Both the position numbers and the translations under genes were made by a program. Shown in pieces: positions 45,160 through 55,989 of a DNA stretch of 64,000 nucleotides. Numbering within the stretch: position 1 is the first letter of the stretch; each line of letters begins with the position of its first letter. Source of the DNA: Siphonodentalium dalli (lineage: Eukaryota; Mollusca; Scaphopoda; Gadilida; Siphonodentaliidae); NCBI GenBank assembly GCA_032622095.1, contig CP136063.1:93659980-93723979 (forward strand), given 5' to 3'. The notes beneath the pieces are model-generated. The model was not told the DNA's origin and searched no databases. It saw only the letters and a list, made by a program, of their open reading frames with translations.

Positions 45160-46420
45160 GATACCACAGACTGTTTACCATTTTTTTTCTCTCGAAATTT
45201 GCCGAAAATATTTTAATTCACTAAAAAATACATATAAATTCACAAGTTAGGTTTATAAATATAATCCAAGCGTGTTTATATTGCACAAGCTCTTATCTAT
45301 AAGTTCAATAAAGAACGGATAGTTTTATTTTGGTTAAAATATATTTTTTGCAAAACAATCTTATTTTTTTCATGAAAAATATCGAAAATTTCAAACTTTT
45401 GCCCGCAAATAAGATGCGATAACTTCTAAACAAAATAGGCTAAAACTCTGAATAGGCATTAAAAAACTGACACAAAGATTATGCTATATATATGTACTAA
45501 GACCCAATGTGCAATTCGTATTAATTTAGTTTAGATATTACTTAATATTTCCCCTACCCCAAAATTTCATATTTTTCGAGATTTTTCAAAAAATTACAAA
45601 AAGTGAATTTTTTGGCGAAATATTGAACCACTGGGTATGTTTTTACGAATCGCATTCATAAGTAGATGTATTCGAGTGTAAACAATCCACATCGTACACA
45701 CTTTAGGACTATACGTGCCTAATTATTTTGAAAAAAACTCGAATTTTATGGGTTTTCCACCATTCAAACCAAATTCCTACCGTATTGCTGTATGCATCGT
45801 AATTTCACAATCTCAATAGCATGTATAGCCTAATGCATCAGTAATCGACATGACTAATTTCAAAAATATTGAATAAAATAAAATTAAAACAAACGTTTAC
45901 TTCGCCAATCTTCCTCTCAAAATTTGCCTAAAATATTTTAATTCACTAAAAAATACATATAAATTCATAAATTAGATTTGGAAATATATTCCAAGCGTTT
46001 TTATATTGCAAAATCTCCTGTCTATAAGTTTAATAAAGAACGGATAGTTTTATTTAAGCCTGAATTTTTTTTTCTAAATAAAACGTTTTTTATTCATGAA
46101 AAATACCGCAAATTTCAATATTTTTGCCGCACATAACATGCGATAACTGCTAATTTAGCGAAATAGGCGTGGACACTGAATTTGCATTCAAAAACTGACA
46201 CAATAACTATGCTATACGATATACTAAGACTCAATGTGAAATCCAATTCGAGTAGTGGGCATATTACGTAATGTTTCCCCTACCCCAAAATTCCCGATTT
46301 TTTTTTAGATTTTTCAAAAAATGGCCAAAATTCCAGATTTTTTTTTAGATTTTTCAAAAAATGGCAAAAAAAAATATTATTGTTGTTGAAATATTAAACC
46401 AATGGGTACGATTTGTTTTT
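45160..46420. repeat. AT-rich direct repeat, two 0.5-kb units 735 bp apart
   Basis: ttaattcactaaaaaataca and taaagaacggatagttttat occur in both units (about 45212/45947 and 45308/46031). So does a shared tttcccctaccccaaaattc. No coding sense. Confidence 0.8.
45605..45700. repeat. 96-bp perfect inverted repeat, left arm
   Basis: gaattttttggcgaaatatt through to atcgtacaca is identical to the reverse complement of 47829-47924. This is much closer than other repeats here. Confidence 0.9.
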
Positions 46421-46839
46421 AAAAAGCGCTCATTTTAGGATGTTTTCCAATCATAAATGCTGTATACAAGTTAAAATTGTGCAGCCGACATTGATATCAA
46501 AATTTATCAAATATACCATAACTTGCCATAAACTATATCCTGTTAATATGGTGATGCATCTGCACTCACTACGACTCATAGCCATGCCCTAAATACACGG
46601 GAAGGTATCCACTTCCTATCTCCTCGACATTTTACTTATATTGACGTGATACAATGAATGGGATAAGTGCATGCTGCTCTGCCAGAAACAACAAACGTAA
46701 TTAAAATCATCGACTGAATTGAACTGGTGTGCACAACACAAAATAAAAGAAAAATAAACACTAATGGTATGTGAAACAGGGTACATCTATAACGGACAGG
46801 CTACACCATACACTGTGGTCGATTATCACTGATTTTAAA

Positions 46840-47801
46840 TGTCACTGTCTTCATCATCTCCGTAAGACACATCAAGGTAACAATCCATTAGGAAACCCTG
46901 TATATCATCAACGAATGCCTTTTCGATCCATTTAATTTGGAAATCTTCCTTCCAACCATTATTGTACAAAGGGGGTATTTCCACTTGCACCGTTCCTGCT
47001 AATCGCCAAATTCTTGCAACAATGTTTGCACGGATACTGTAACTTCAATGATGCTTTACATGGTGGTAGAATAGGTGTTTGTGAATAATACAGAATTGCA
47101 TTTTGTAGTTTACTTTTAGCAGTAACTCTGCGTGCGCCATCAGCGTTAGGGCTAAGTGGAACGGGTCATAAAGGGTATGCGAGAGATTTATCAAAATCTA
47201 TAACTTGCTCAGAGCTTTATTGAAATGATTAAGGTACTCGGTTTTCAAAACCTTAACTAAATCTGACACGTGTTTCTCCGATTTCAGAATTTGAGATGGC
47301 CGCAGCGGTTTTATATTTGGAACTGCGATTATCTACGTTGGTTAATTTCAAAAATGCCTATGTATTCTTAGCTTGTTCTGGGTGATAATCATGTCCACCT
47401 CAAAATACTATCTAAAGCAAACTCTTTGATTCCACCGGCTGTTTGGCTTTCCTGATCAAAGTTTGCTCACCTCTCTGGTCTATCGCTACCCTTAAAGGAA
47501 CTTTGTCTTGAGCTTGTACCGACATCCGCTTTTCACGCAGAAGTTTCTTCAAACCAGAATACAAGCTTTCAATGTGCTTCAGTACTTAAACATAATGCGA
47601 CCCATACCTTGCATAATTTGTCTTCTGCATTGCAAAATATAATGGAAGAAAGTATTCCCAGCGAAATAGTCGTAAATCAAATACATTTTCTTGTACTGCA
47701 CGGTGTGCCAAGTGTTGAGCCTCAATCAGGTCTAAATACAGAATGAGCCAGAACTGTGCAGTTTCACCGAACTTCCCGTGCCGAATGTCTTGTTTGAACA
47801 A
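46840..47801 (-). pseudogene. Decayed repeat-associated gene of unknown function, C-terminal part
   Basis: Minus frames with several shifts read GKFGETAQFWLILYLDLIEA, then RAVQENVFDLRLFRWEYFLP, then MQKTNYARYGSHYV. Downstream come YSGLKKLLREKRMSVQAQD and VAIDQRGEQTLIRKAKQ. I recognise this as a family of uncharacterised proteins repeated in many invertebrate genomes, probably carried by a mobile element; I cannot name the class. Only recall supports the match. The N-terminal part is at 48985-50135, separated by a retroelement. Confidence 0.6.
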
Positions 47802-47828
47802 TTGGTATTTGCCAATGAAATCAACATA

Positions 47829-47924
47829 TGTGTACGATGTGGATTGTTTACACTCGAATACATCTACTTATGAATGCGATTCGTAAAAACATACCCAGTG
47901 GTTCAATATTTCGCCAAAAAATTC
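47829..47924. repeat. 96-bp perfect inverted repeat, right arm
   Basis: Mirror of 45605-45700. It stops exactly where the next retroelement fragment begins. Confidence 0.9.
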
Positions 47925-48981
47925 GACACAGTACCTCACCGAAGCCTACTACACAAACTTAACAGCTATGGTGTTACAAATAAAACTCTCAAATGAATCG
48001 ACACCTTCCTGACAAAACGGCAGATCTATGAGAGTAGCAGTGGAAGGAGAATTCTCAAAACACGTAGCAGTCGAGTCCGGCGTATCACAGGGAACTGTAC
48101 TCGGTCCTCTCCTCTTCCTGTGTCACATAAATGACTTACCACAAGCAGTCACATCGCAAGTCAAACTCTTCGCCGATGATTGTCTGCTTTACCGCCAAAT
48201 AAAAAGCCAACAAGACCATATTGCTCTTCAAGAAGACCTGAAGTCATTAGAAAAATGGGCAGCTGTTTGGGGCATGCGGTTCAATGCGAAGAAATGTAAC
48301 ATCTTATCAATAAAACCCAAGTCAACGCATATGTACCAGCTGGATAACCAAATACTCCAAACAGTTGAAGAAACACAGTATCTAGGGCTAACCATCACCA
48401 ACACCCTCACTTGGTCATCCCACATATCAAAGATAGTAAGAAAAGCTGGCAGTACCCTTGGATTCCTCCGTCGAAACCTTAGGAGAGCGGACAAAAAACA
48501 CACAAAAATGGCCTATGAATCCACAGTAAGATCCACCCTTGAATATGCAGCAGAAGTTTGGGATCCATACCAACAAAAAGACATCAACGCCATAGAAAGA
48601 ATCAACAAAAGAGGGGTGCGATTCATCGAAAACAACTACCACGCAAGAACAAAAGGGGCCGTAACTGAAGTGCTAATGGAACAACTTATGGAGCCACTAC
48701 ACCAAAGAAGAAACACGATGAGAATGAAGCTGTTCGGCAGAGTAGTGGATGGGCTGGTGCCGCCTATTCGATCAAAAGACATACTAATACCAAAAAAGAA
48801 AGGAAGGAAAATAAAGGCGAAAAAGTACCCAGGCTATATAACATCAAACCCTGTCGAAAAGGAGGAGTGTATTAACTCTAACTCCATCGAAAGGATACGA
48901 GCTAACACGGCACAATTTAGACACTCGTTCTTTGTTCGAGCTATCGAGGAGTGGAACAGCCTGGAGGATAGCACATGCTAG
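47925..48981 (+). pseudogene. Jockey/CR1-like reverse-transcriptase fragment
   Basis: It begins DTVPHRSLLHKLNSYGV, meets an in-frame stop near 47993 and a frameshift near 48028, and then has a 317-codon frame. That frame carries VSQGTVLGPLLFLCHINDLP, the catalytic KLFADDCLLYR, WGMRFNAKKC and LGLTITNTLTWSSHI, ending with VRAIEEWNSLEDSTC. The order and the F-A-D-D box identify a non-LTR reverse transcriptase of the jockey/CR1/L2 group, different from the one at 43935. It is opposite in strand to the decayed gene it splits. The 5' part is missing. Confidence 0.88.
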
Positions 48982-48984
48982 GAA

Positions 48985-50135
48985 ACAACGGATAAAACAG
49001 CATAGTCCTCCCACAGCGCAAATACAGTCGAGAAGCTCCAGCGCTGAAACACATACAGATACAGAGACAGAACATATTGAACTGATGTCGAGTCATATAT
49101 GAAATCCGAATCCCTGACTGACTGAACTAAGACTTCTGGTATCTGGGTGTCATGCTCCAACAAGAATCTTTCAAACAGTAGCCTTTCTAGTGCTTCCGAC
49201 AATGCACTATGAACAGTCCAACACCGGTTATGATGCTTTCCAGACAAAACTCCATCCAAGCTCTCTGAAGAGCAAACACATGCTTGAAGCACAATGTCCT
49301 CAAAACCAAAATGGTTCACAATACCCCCGATTAAACCAAAATTCTCCTTAATGAAATGGAAATCTCCCAAATGGATAACAACATTATTGAAGCGCTGTGG
49401 GAAATTCAAACCAACTTGTATGCATTAATTGCTCGATTGTTCTGAAATTGGTGACCTTAGAACCGATGAGTGGTATGTATGTTAAAACTGTTTTTAGGAC
49501 CTTCTGATGAAGCATGTTGTCGTTCTAAAGTATGCCACCCTGCATAGCTTAGCACAGTCTGATCGCTAGCATTTATTTGGCTAACAATGACACAGAGAAC
49601 ATACGCATTGGCATAGGTTTCTTTGGAAAATGCCTCGTTGATTAAATCAACTCCAACCATGGAAGGTGAACGCTTTTGAGCCATAATTATGTCCAATTGC
49701 TCCGCTTATTTCATGTTCAACTTTTTTTTTCGTTCTGTCAAACTTAACTGTTTCTTTTAAATATAAGGGAACAGGGGACTCCTCTTGGAAAGCTACAGTG
49801 GGTGGAATTAAGAGCCCCATGTCCAGTTTGTGTCTCCAAGTTCATGTTAAAGTTGTCAACCCAAAAGTATGTCAGAATATTTTGTTTTTATCTGATGGTT
49901 TTAATGGCAATGTCCCACTAGATATTGCAAGTAGCTGTGCCTTTTCAGCCTGTGTGGTCTCGATCTCGCATACTAAATTGTAATCAATGCAATGGCCTAA
50001 ATTATTTTCTACCTGTATAGGTTTCTTTTGGCCAGTAATAACCGAGTGCACAATCAATGGTGTACAGACAGAGATTTGTCCGCGCGATCGAATCTCAGTT
50101 TGATGGAAGCGAATTAAGCCTATCGCTGTCGCATT
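48985..50135 (-). pseudogene. Decayed repeat-associated gene of unknown function, N-terminal part
   Basis: Minus-strand pieces in order: CTPLIVHSVITGQKKPIQVE then NNLGHCIDYNLVCEIETTQA (around 49950-50070); PSMVGVDLINEAFSKETYAN then VLSYAGWHTLERQHAS (49457-49696); VIHLGDFHFIKENFGLIGGI then VLSGKHHNRCWTVHSALSEA (49160-49405). Together with 46840-47801 they form one protein family, with frames broken at least four times. No catalytic motif is recognised. A retroelement fragment lies between the two parts. Confidence 0.62.
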
Positions 50136-50174
50136 CTGGTAGCTTGTTTTCGCCACGCGACTATTATTTGCAAG

Positions 50175-50576
50175 TTTGATGATGATGATGATGATGATCA
50201 TCATCATCATCATCAACATCATCATCATCATCATCATCATCATGTGTTGATGTAGAGATGGTGATGATGTTGCGATGATGATGATGATGATGATAATGAT
50301 GATGACGATGATGATGATGATGATGACGTTTACAGTGACCATGTTGACGACGAAGACGACGGTGATGATAACGATGATGATGATGATGATGATGACGACA
50401 ACGACGGTGTTGATGCTATCATATGATGACGATGATTATGACGATGATGATATTGATGATAATGATGATGATTATGACGATGATGATATTGATGATGATG
50501 ATGATGATGACGATGATGGCGATGACGGCGATGATGACGACGAGGACGACGACGACAATGACGATGATGATGATGA

Positions 50577-50620
<44 letters not shown>

Positions 50621-50655
50621 AATGATCATCATCATCATCATCATCATAATTTGTG
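50175..50655. repeat. (GAT/ATC)n microsatellite at the start of intron 4
   Basis: About 480 bp of gat/gac/atc triplets; its edge is 17 bp from the exon 4 donor. Asp-, Met-, His- or Ser-rich open frames over it are artefacts. Confidence 0.95.
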
Positions 50656-50671
50656 TCTTCTTTAGTCTCAC

Positions 50672-50988
50672 CTTCTGGACGTCAAATAGTTGTGTAAGCA
50701 TGTCGTATTGTGTGTAGTAGGCGTTGAGCATCCGGACAATATATATCGGCTTGACAATCGGGTTGCTGCAAATTCCAGTAAATCCCACAATGTCAGACAT
50801 CAGAACAGTCACACATTCATGGATGTTAGGTTCGGGTTTCTTATCAGCCAGCAAACCAGAAACCACGTGACGTGGAAACAGGGACATCAAGATGTTTTCA
50901 TTTTTGTCCTTCTCTCTTCGTAGTTTCTCTTGCATTTCTTTCAATCTCTCGGCTGTTTCGTCCAGTTTCTTCAAAAGATTCTCTTTAC
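50672..50988 (-). CDS. Soluble guanylate cyclase exon 4: signalling helix and cyclase core start
   Basis: This 317-nt exon encodes residues 355-460. It opens with the charged coiled-coil or signalling helix (K-E-N-L-L-K-K-L-D-E-T to about residue 390). It then runs through the L-F-P-R-H-V linker into the cyclase domain, with VLMSDIVGFTGIC supplying the first metal-binding Asp (D420). It ends MLNAYYTQYDMLTQLFDVQK. The D-I-V-G-F-T form is found in sGC alpha and in homodimeric class III cyclases; vertebrate beta1 has lost this Asp. Acceptor: cgtactcttatag|GT. Donor: AAG|gtgaga, phase 0. A TTAA-type MITE begins only 23 bp upstream of the exon, and a (GAT)n microsatellite lies just inside the following intron. 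Confidence 0.95.
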
Positions 50989-51007
50989 CTATAAGAGTAC
51001 GGTTTTG

Positions 51008-51368
51008 TTAAAGGTACTCAATCCGATCAGACGCTTCTATATTACTATTTATTTGGCTTCGGGGGTAAAAACAAATTTGATTCGAGTCGAGGAACCCACC
51101 GTTCAAAGCTCAGAGTGATCAGATATCGATTTTTGAAGTTTTTTATTTCTCGAGATGTGTAATAATATGTGGCCCAGAAACACGTGGTCAAACGGAGGGT
51201 CTCGGACAAAATTGCGGTTGAAGATGGATAACTCTAAAATCAAGTGGTAATACGGTCAAACTTCGTATGCTTTAGTGATACATGAAGCGTATTTTGAAGA
51301 AATGTTGTTGTTGTTGTTGTTGTATCTTGATGGTATGTGGACCGACTTATCGGATTGAGTACATTTAA
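51008..51368. mobile_element. TTAA-flanked MITE family M1, second copy
   Basis: TTAA AGGTACTCAATCCG on the left and its mirror (one substitution) on the right; inner similarity to 13025-13512 includes tttgattcgagtcgaggaa. The element starts 23 bp upstream of cyclase exon 4. A (TTG)n run lies at 51302-51323. A solitary third end of the family sits at about 51977-51996. Confidence 0.8.
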
Positions 51369-51402
51369 AGGGACTGAAGGCAATCGAAGTCGGTTCATGC
51401 AA

Positions 51403-51844
51403 GAGGGTATCACCCCCCCCCCCCCCTTTCGGTACGCGGGATTCAGGGTGTTTTGAAGCCGTACGCGGGATTCATACCCCCGAATTAACTGGTATTCGGG
51501 TTCAAGCAAAACATCTTGATGGCGCAAAGTAATATTTTGTGCTAGTTATCTGTATGAATGAGTGGGTAGACTAGCTTCTTGGGCATACTCGACCACCATG
51601 CCATCATAAAGTATCATTACTCGTATCATAATGGCCTCATAACGCGACCGGCATCATAATGTGTCTATGTAACCTCTGCTTGTATCTGTCTGATATTAAA
51701 ACAGTCAATTTGTATGTCATTTATCGCATATTATTTCTTAACATGTATTCAGGATTCACCCCCCAAAATTAACTGGGATTCAGGATTCACCCCCCAAAAT
51801 TAACTGGTATTCAGGATTCAGGGGGGGGGGGGGGTGATACCCTC
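51403..51844. mobile_element. MITE with GAGGGTATCACCCCCC ends
   Basis: The left GAGGGTATCAC plus a C-run is mirrored at 51844; the flanks atgcaa and atgcga suggest a short target duplication. Internally, attcaggattcaccccccaa plus aattaactgg is tandemly repeated. This internal motif equals the T1 minisatellite unit in reverse. Confidence 0.75.
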
Positions 51845-52385
51845 ATGCGAAATAACATAAAACAACTATCATCAACAAGTACACGAACGAATAGATTGAC
51901 TTTGTTCTTACTTTCATTATTAAACCAAATACGCTTTAGTTATCAGAACCGATTAATAGTAATTTAGGGGTGTTTGATCGGATTGAGTACCTTTAATAAC
52001 TCTGAAATAATGAGATTTTGCATATTGAAATCATTGTTACGTAATTATTACTGCCTCAGTGACATTAACAATTAGTTCAATAAGATAACTAAGTTTAATC
52101 AAAGCGGCAAACATCTGAAAAGGTCAAAACATCGAAAAATAGTCTTAAAATAATATTCAGACTAAACTATTTGAACTTACTACACGACACATCACTGTAA
52201 ACATTTAACAGTCAACATGCAGGCCAATATAACTTTTGACCATTTTTCTTTTATAATTAATCTATTTTATTTTGTTCGATAATGATAATAACGCACATGA
52301 TGATGGACACATAAATTAAAAGTATTGTTCAGGAGCAGTTGGTCACAGTTGATCGCCTTCCCCTGTCGCTATAGTATGACATACA

Positions 52386-52537
52386 GTAATGCCCAAAGTA
52401 ATTGACCACTTAACCACAGCAGAATTATGGGCGAGAGCTTTCCGATGAATGGCAACAAGCCATATTTCCGACTAAATCCTAAAAAATTACCCATAATTCT
52501 GCTGTGGTTAAGTGGTCAATTACTTTGGGCATTACTG
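52386..52537. mobile_element. Foldback MITE family M2, copy with internal deletion
   Basis: TA CAGTAATGCCCAAAGTAATT on the left and the exact mirror plus TA on the right. The left inner arm between attatggg and cgagagcttt has been lost. It lies about 150 bp from exon 3. Confidence 0.88.
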
Positions 52538-52685
52538 TAGAAACAATATGGTGGCACTCGGGTGGCTGTGGATATGGTCGTTCACTGATTGGATGTATTT
52601 TGTCATATCACGTGGCTATTGTTAGAGCCGGTTAAATGTGCATTGCATCTAATTTAGTGGCGTTCTACCATGTATATCCTCTCAC

Positions 52686-53564
52686 CTTGTCGGTAACATT
52701 TTCCCAAGATGAGTTCACGGCTGGCGTCGTAGATAGGAATGTCGCTCAAGTTCAACCCAGCGTCGGTGAACTCTTGTGCATCGTTTGGGCGGGGTGAGAA
52801 TATGCCGAGAACTAGTTCCGTCTCTGGCATGTATATCATCTGTCCCTTCAGCTTCAGCTTCATCCCACTCTTGCTCTCGTTCGTCAATAACACAAATGGC
52901 GCGTTTATGTTATCAAGGATGGACGCAAATGTGGCTTGAGCAATCGGTCTCACGATTTCGAAACTCTCAGCAAACATAGGGTGAGTACCTTTGTTGTCAT
53001 TTTTTATGAGTTTGCGTAACTCGTCGCCCAATTGAACCATTGCCATGTCATCGTTCAGAATGAAATGGAAGGGTGAAATCTTGCAGAACGTATTCATGTT
53101 CATTGGCAAATCCTCTGGGCGACTGCTATTATAAGAGTGGCGTTGTCGAAGAATTCTTGCATCTTTATTTCCCAGTGACCCGGACGAGTTCTCACGTATC
53201 GTAAAAATAACATGCGTTTTGCCATCAGCTGTAGTAGTCTCCGACGTTTTTTCTACGTCGATGTCCATGGCGAATATTCTTTTCCCGACTGCTCTTACAA
53301 TGCCGATTACGATCGGATACAAACCGGACCTGATGCTATAATAGTGGAGGATGAGTATTCCAGACGGTCCGCGCATGCACCGGAAGTATGGTGTTGTTAT
53401 TCCTTTGTATATGTTGCCAAGGTGATCATGCAGGTTGTCAAGGTTAGAGAGGAATGTCTCCAGATCTTCCCCCATAGATCGCATTATACTATCGTACCCA
53501 GAATGGAAGCAAAACTCCACAAATTCCTCGCCAAAGATTTCCAATAGCTCAGACAGTCCAATAC
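52686..53564 (-). CDS. Soluble guanylate cyclase exon 3: rest of H-NOX plus HNOBA domain
   Basis: This large 879-nt exon spans residues 62-355. H-NOX hallmarks: E-F-V-E-F-C at 75-80; proximal haem-ligand His107 within LDNLHDHL; Pro120 in the T-P-Y-F-R-C segment; and the propionate-binding Y-x-S-x-R motif as Y136-S138-R140. Spacing is nearly the same as in vertebrate beta1 (H105, P118, Y135/S137/R139), so haem binding is expected. HNOBA follows from about F221 (SPFHFILNDD), through FEIVRP and LKGQMIYMPE (300-309), to LNLSDIPIYDASREL. A polar stretch at 187-220 links the domains. Acceptor: attttatgacaaag|GT (weaker pyrimidine tract). Donor: CAAG|gtgaga, phase 1. Confidence 0.95.
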
Positions 53565-54036
53565 CTTTGTCATAAAATAAAATAGGGATCTTTATATGCA
53601 AAATAATTTTGACGAGACATTTCAGTGGAATTTTATGAGGAATATTTTGTGCGGCACAATCATTTTTAAAGACTCTAAAGTCTATATGAAAAAAATAACT
53701 TCTTTTCTTTTCTAGCAGTATGAAGAATTAATGACTGATCCTTGATAGTTTATTATAGTGTATGTCATTGTATGAATAAAGAGCGTTTGTCACACTGCTG
53801 TGCGAAACAATGGAGATAGATTAACATTGCTATGTGTTCCAGAGTATATCACGACGGTATATTCGTCGACCTATACTGCCAAATTGCGTATACATAATGT
53901 TTGTCTATGTCCGTTTAACGCTTTCTATAATAAATATTCATTGACGGATAGTTCCCGGAGGAAATTGTTGTAACGATTGTTGAACTTATCATCTAAACAT
54001 TTCCCACCAATGAATAGCAATCCTACTGCACTTGTA
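53565..54036. other. Intron 2, nothing recognised
   Basis: AT-rich sequence; only a short tgttgaacttatcatctaaa motif shared with other dispersed fragments. Confidence 0.4.
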
Positions 54037-54196
54037 TAAGGATTAACTGTCATGTGGACTGTTTTTATGGAGATGTAACCGTGAGGTAAGTGGTCATAAC
54101 TTGTGTAAAACCCGAAGGGTTTTACATACAAGTTATGACCGCTTACCTCACGGTTACATCTCCATAAAAATAGTCCACATGACAGTTAATCCTTAT
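54037..54196. repeat. 160-bp near-perfect palindrome
   Basis: ataaggattaactgtcatgt to the centre cccgaaggg and back, with few mismatches (cactta/gcttac, tttttatgg/tttttatgg). No loop beyond a few bases, so it is a strong cruciform candidate. Confidence 0.88.
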
Positions 54197-54477
54197 ATTT
54201 ATATACATTTAGCGAAAAAGCCACTTGGCAAAAGTTAACAGGAACAATTTCTCTTTATATTGAAACCCGATGATTTATTAAGTCAATCCTGCGCGAGTCC
54301 AAATGCGCCCAAACATTACGCGTTCGTCTTTCCAAACCCAATGACGTATCGATGTTGTTATGAGCCTGCAGTTATTAGCTGTTGCGCATTCACCGAGAAA
54401 TAATTGCAACTAGCCACGTGGGCGCCGACCAATCGGAATGCTGGATTTAGCGATGATCACACATAGTATGTAAATAT

Positions 54478-54815
54478 AGTGATGTGAAATACTCCGACTG
54501 TGTGATAACATCGAAATGGAGAATAATCTTGCTCAAAGTTGTTATTTTACGAATAATAATCAAATTGACAAATCACACTTCCATTCTTATATATTAATTA
54601 AATTCAATGACTCTCAATGTCGAAATTATTTGTGTGAGTTTATCGCCGATAGTAGCGTCCCGAATCGTGATGTAAATATTTACAATTGAGCGTAGTTCAG
54701 ACGATGTTTTTCTAGGGCGTGGTATTGTCGATTTCTTTGAAATTTTCGGCGATGTTAGTAGAATGTTACATTCCGCGGGTTGGCATAGCGCCCGAGAACT
54801 AACTTATCAGTTTCA
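54478..54815. repeat. Dispersed repeat R5, copy b
   Basis: Inverted relative to 17740-18065; ggcgatgttagtagaatgtt and gtaaatatttacaatt are shared. Confidence 0.75.
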
Positions 54816-54924
54816 CGAACTCGAACAAGTCCATCATATGTCTTTAATGTATTGTGTAATTCCCAATTATTATTGAGTCAGGCACGAAATTTTGGGTAAT
54901 GTTTATAGATAATAAGGTTGAAGG

Positions 54925-55245
54925 GGTCACTCTCACCAAAAAAAAAACAATGCTGAAGGGTACGCAGGTTTTGAAAATGTGCTGAAGGGCACACATGTTT
55001 TGAAATCTCGTTCTAAATGACTTTTAGTTTTCGTGTCTGTCGTGATTTCTGTTAGAGAATAAACGTATATGTTACCGAGGAGAATTAAAATGAACTGAAA
55101 ACGAACTGCTGATGGTCGCCAGACTTTCAGGGACACGGTTAAAATAACTGCATTGGTGCCGATCACAAACCCTGTGTACCCTTCAGCACATTTTCAAAAC
55201 CCGTGTAGCCTTCAGCACTTTTTTGGTGAGAGTGACCCCTTCAAT
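54925..55245. repeat. Inverted repeat around a short spacer in intron 2
   Basis: aaggggtcactctcaccaaa at 54922 is mirrored by ttttggtgagagtgacccct at 55222. The motif tgctgaagg with gttttgaaaatgtgctgaag is also mirrored near 55185. The enclosed 180 bp show no coding sense. This may be another MITE. Confidence 0.75.
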
Positions 55246-55295
55246 GAAAACTACTCGTCCATGAGTATTTTGTATATCGAGAGGGATCTACTCAC

Positions 55296-55402
55296 GTAGA
55301 ATTTTCGCAACTGCTCTGAATAGGTTCATAGAACCGTCATCCGGGTATACTTCGTGCAGAAGGAACGACTGTGTTTTCGAGTTAGGGCGCCCAGCCTCTA
55401 AC
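55296..55402 (-). CDS. Soluble guanylate cyclase exon 2: H-NOX domain continued
   Basis: This 107-nt exon encodes LEAGRPNSKTQSFLLHEVYP and DDGSMNLFRAVAKIL (residues 27-61). It matches the H-NOX segment that runs from the end of the first helix through the V-Y-P/D-D turn to the L-V-x-A-A-x-x-x-L helix. Acceptor: tgttgattttcag|G. Donor: CTAC|gtgagt. Phase 2 in, phase 1 out; both neighbours agree. The Thr codon split from exon 1 and the Arg codon split to exon 3 restore a continuous H-NOX sequence with no gap relative to the family. A hAT-like MITE sits 82 bp upstream in intron 1. Confidence 0.9.
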
Positions 55403-55484
55403 CTGAAAATCAACAACAAAAACATGCCGTGCAATGGCGTAAATCATTGGTACCAATCGTGAAAAGCTTTAATTGCACAATTGG

Positions 55485-55982
55485 CAGGGGGGGGGGTGAA
55501 AAAAAAAATTCCGGCACGTATGCCAACCCACCAACAAGCAATTTTTTCCGCAACTAAAAAAAATATTTCCTGCTTGTTTTTTAGTGTTTTGGCAATGAGT
55601 TGGGCTTCAAAACCACTTTGAATGAGAGAAATAATGTAATTCTAACTGGTAAACTGACTGCAGTTATCGTGTTGTATTTTGTTGCAAATTTTGAAATCCA
55701 AGATGGCCGTTGGCAGCCATGTTTTTTTGGCCGAATGACCTCAAAATGACTCATTCCTATTTACATGTCCATGTTAACATCCATGATAAATAGTATGCAC
55801 AGAAATTCATATACAGCTGTTTACAGTGAATTTCCCGCCGCAAATCTCTGTTTTAGTGTTAAAAAATGGTCGGAAAAAACTGCCGAAAACGGAAAAAAAT
55901 TTGGCGGTGGGGGTGGGTGGGTACAAAAAATGATCGAAAGGGAAAAAATGCCATTTTTTCCGACCCCCCCCCCCCCCCCCTG
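55485..55982. mobile_element. hAT-like MITE with 7-bp target duplication
   Basis: Ends CAGGGGGG...CCCCCTG are followed inward by A-runs and a tccggc/tccgac-like motif. The flanks share caattgg (55478-55484 and 55983-55989). Same terminal type as 9616-10741. It lies 83 bp upstream of exon 2. Confidence 0.75.
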
Positions 55983-55989
55983 CAATTGG

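Noticed and set aside
50275-50665. Asp/Met/His-rich open frames
   Set aside because: Products of a (GAT)n microsatellite; only the part above 50672 on the minus strand is an exon.
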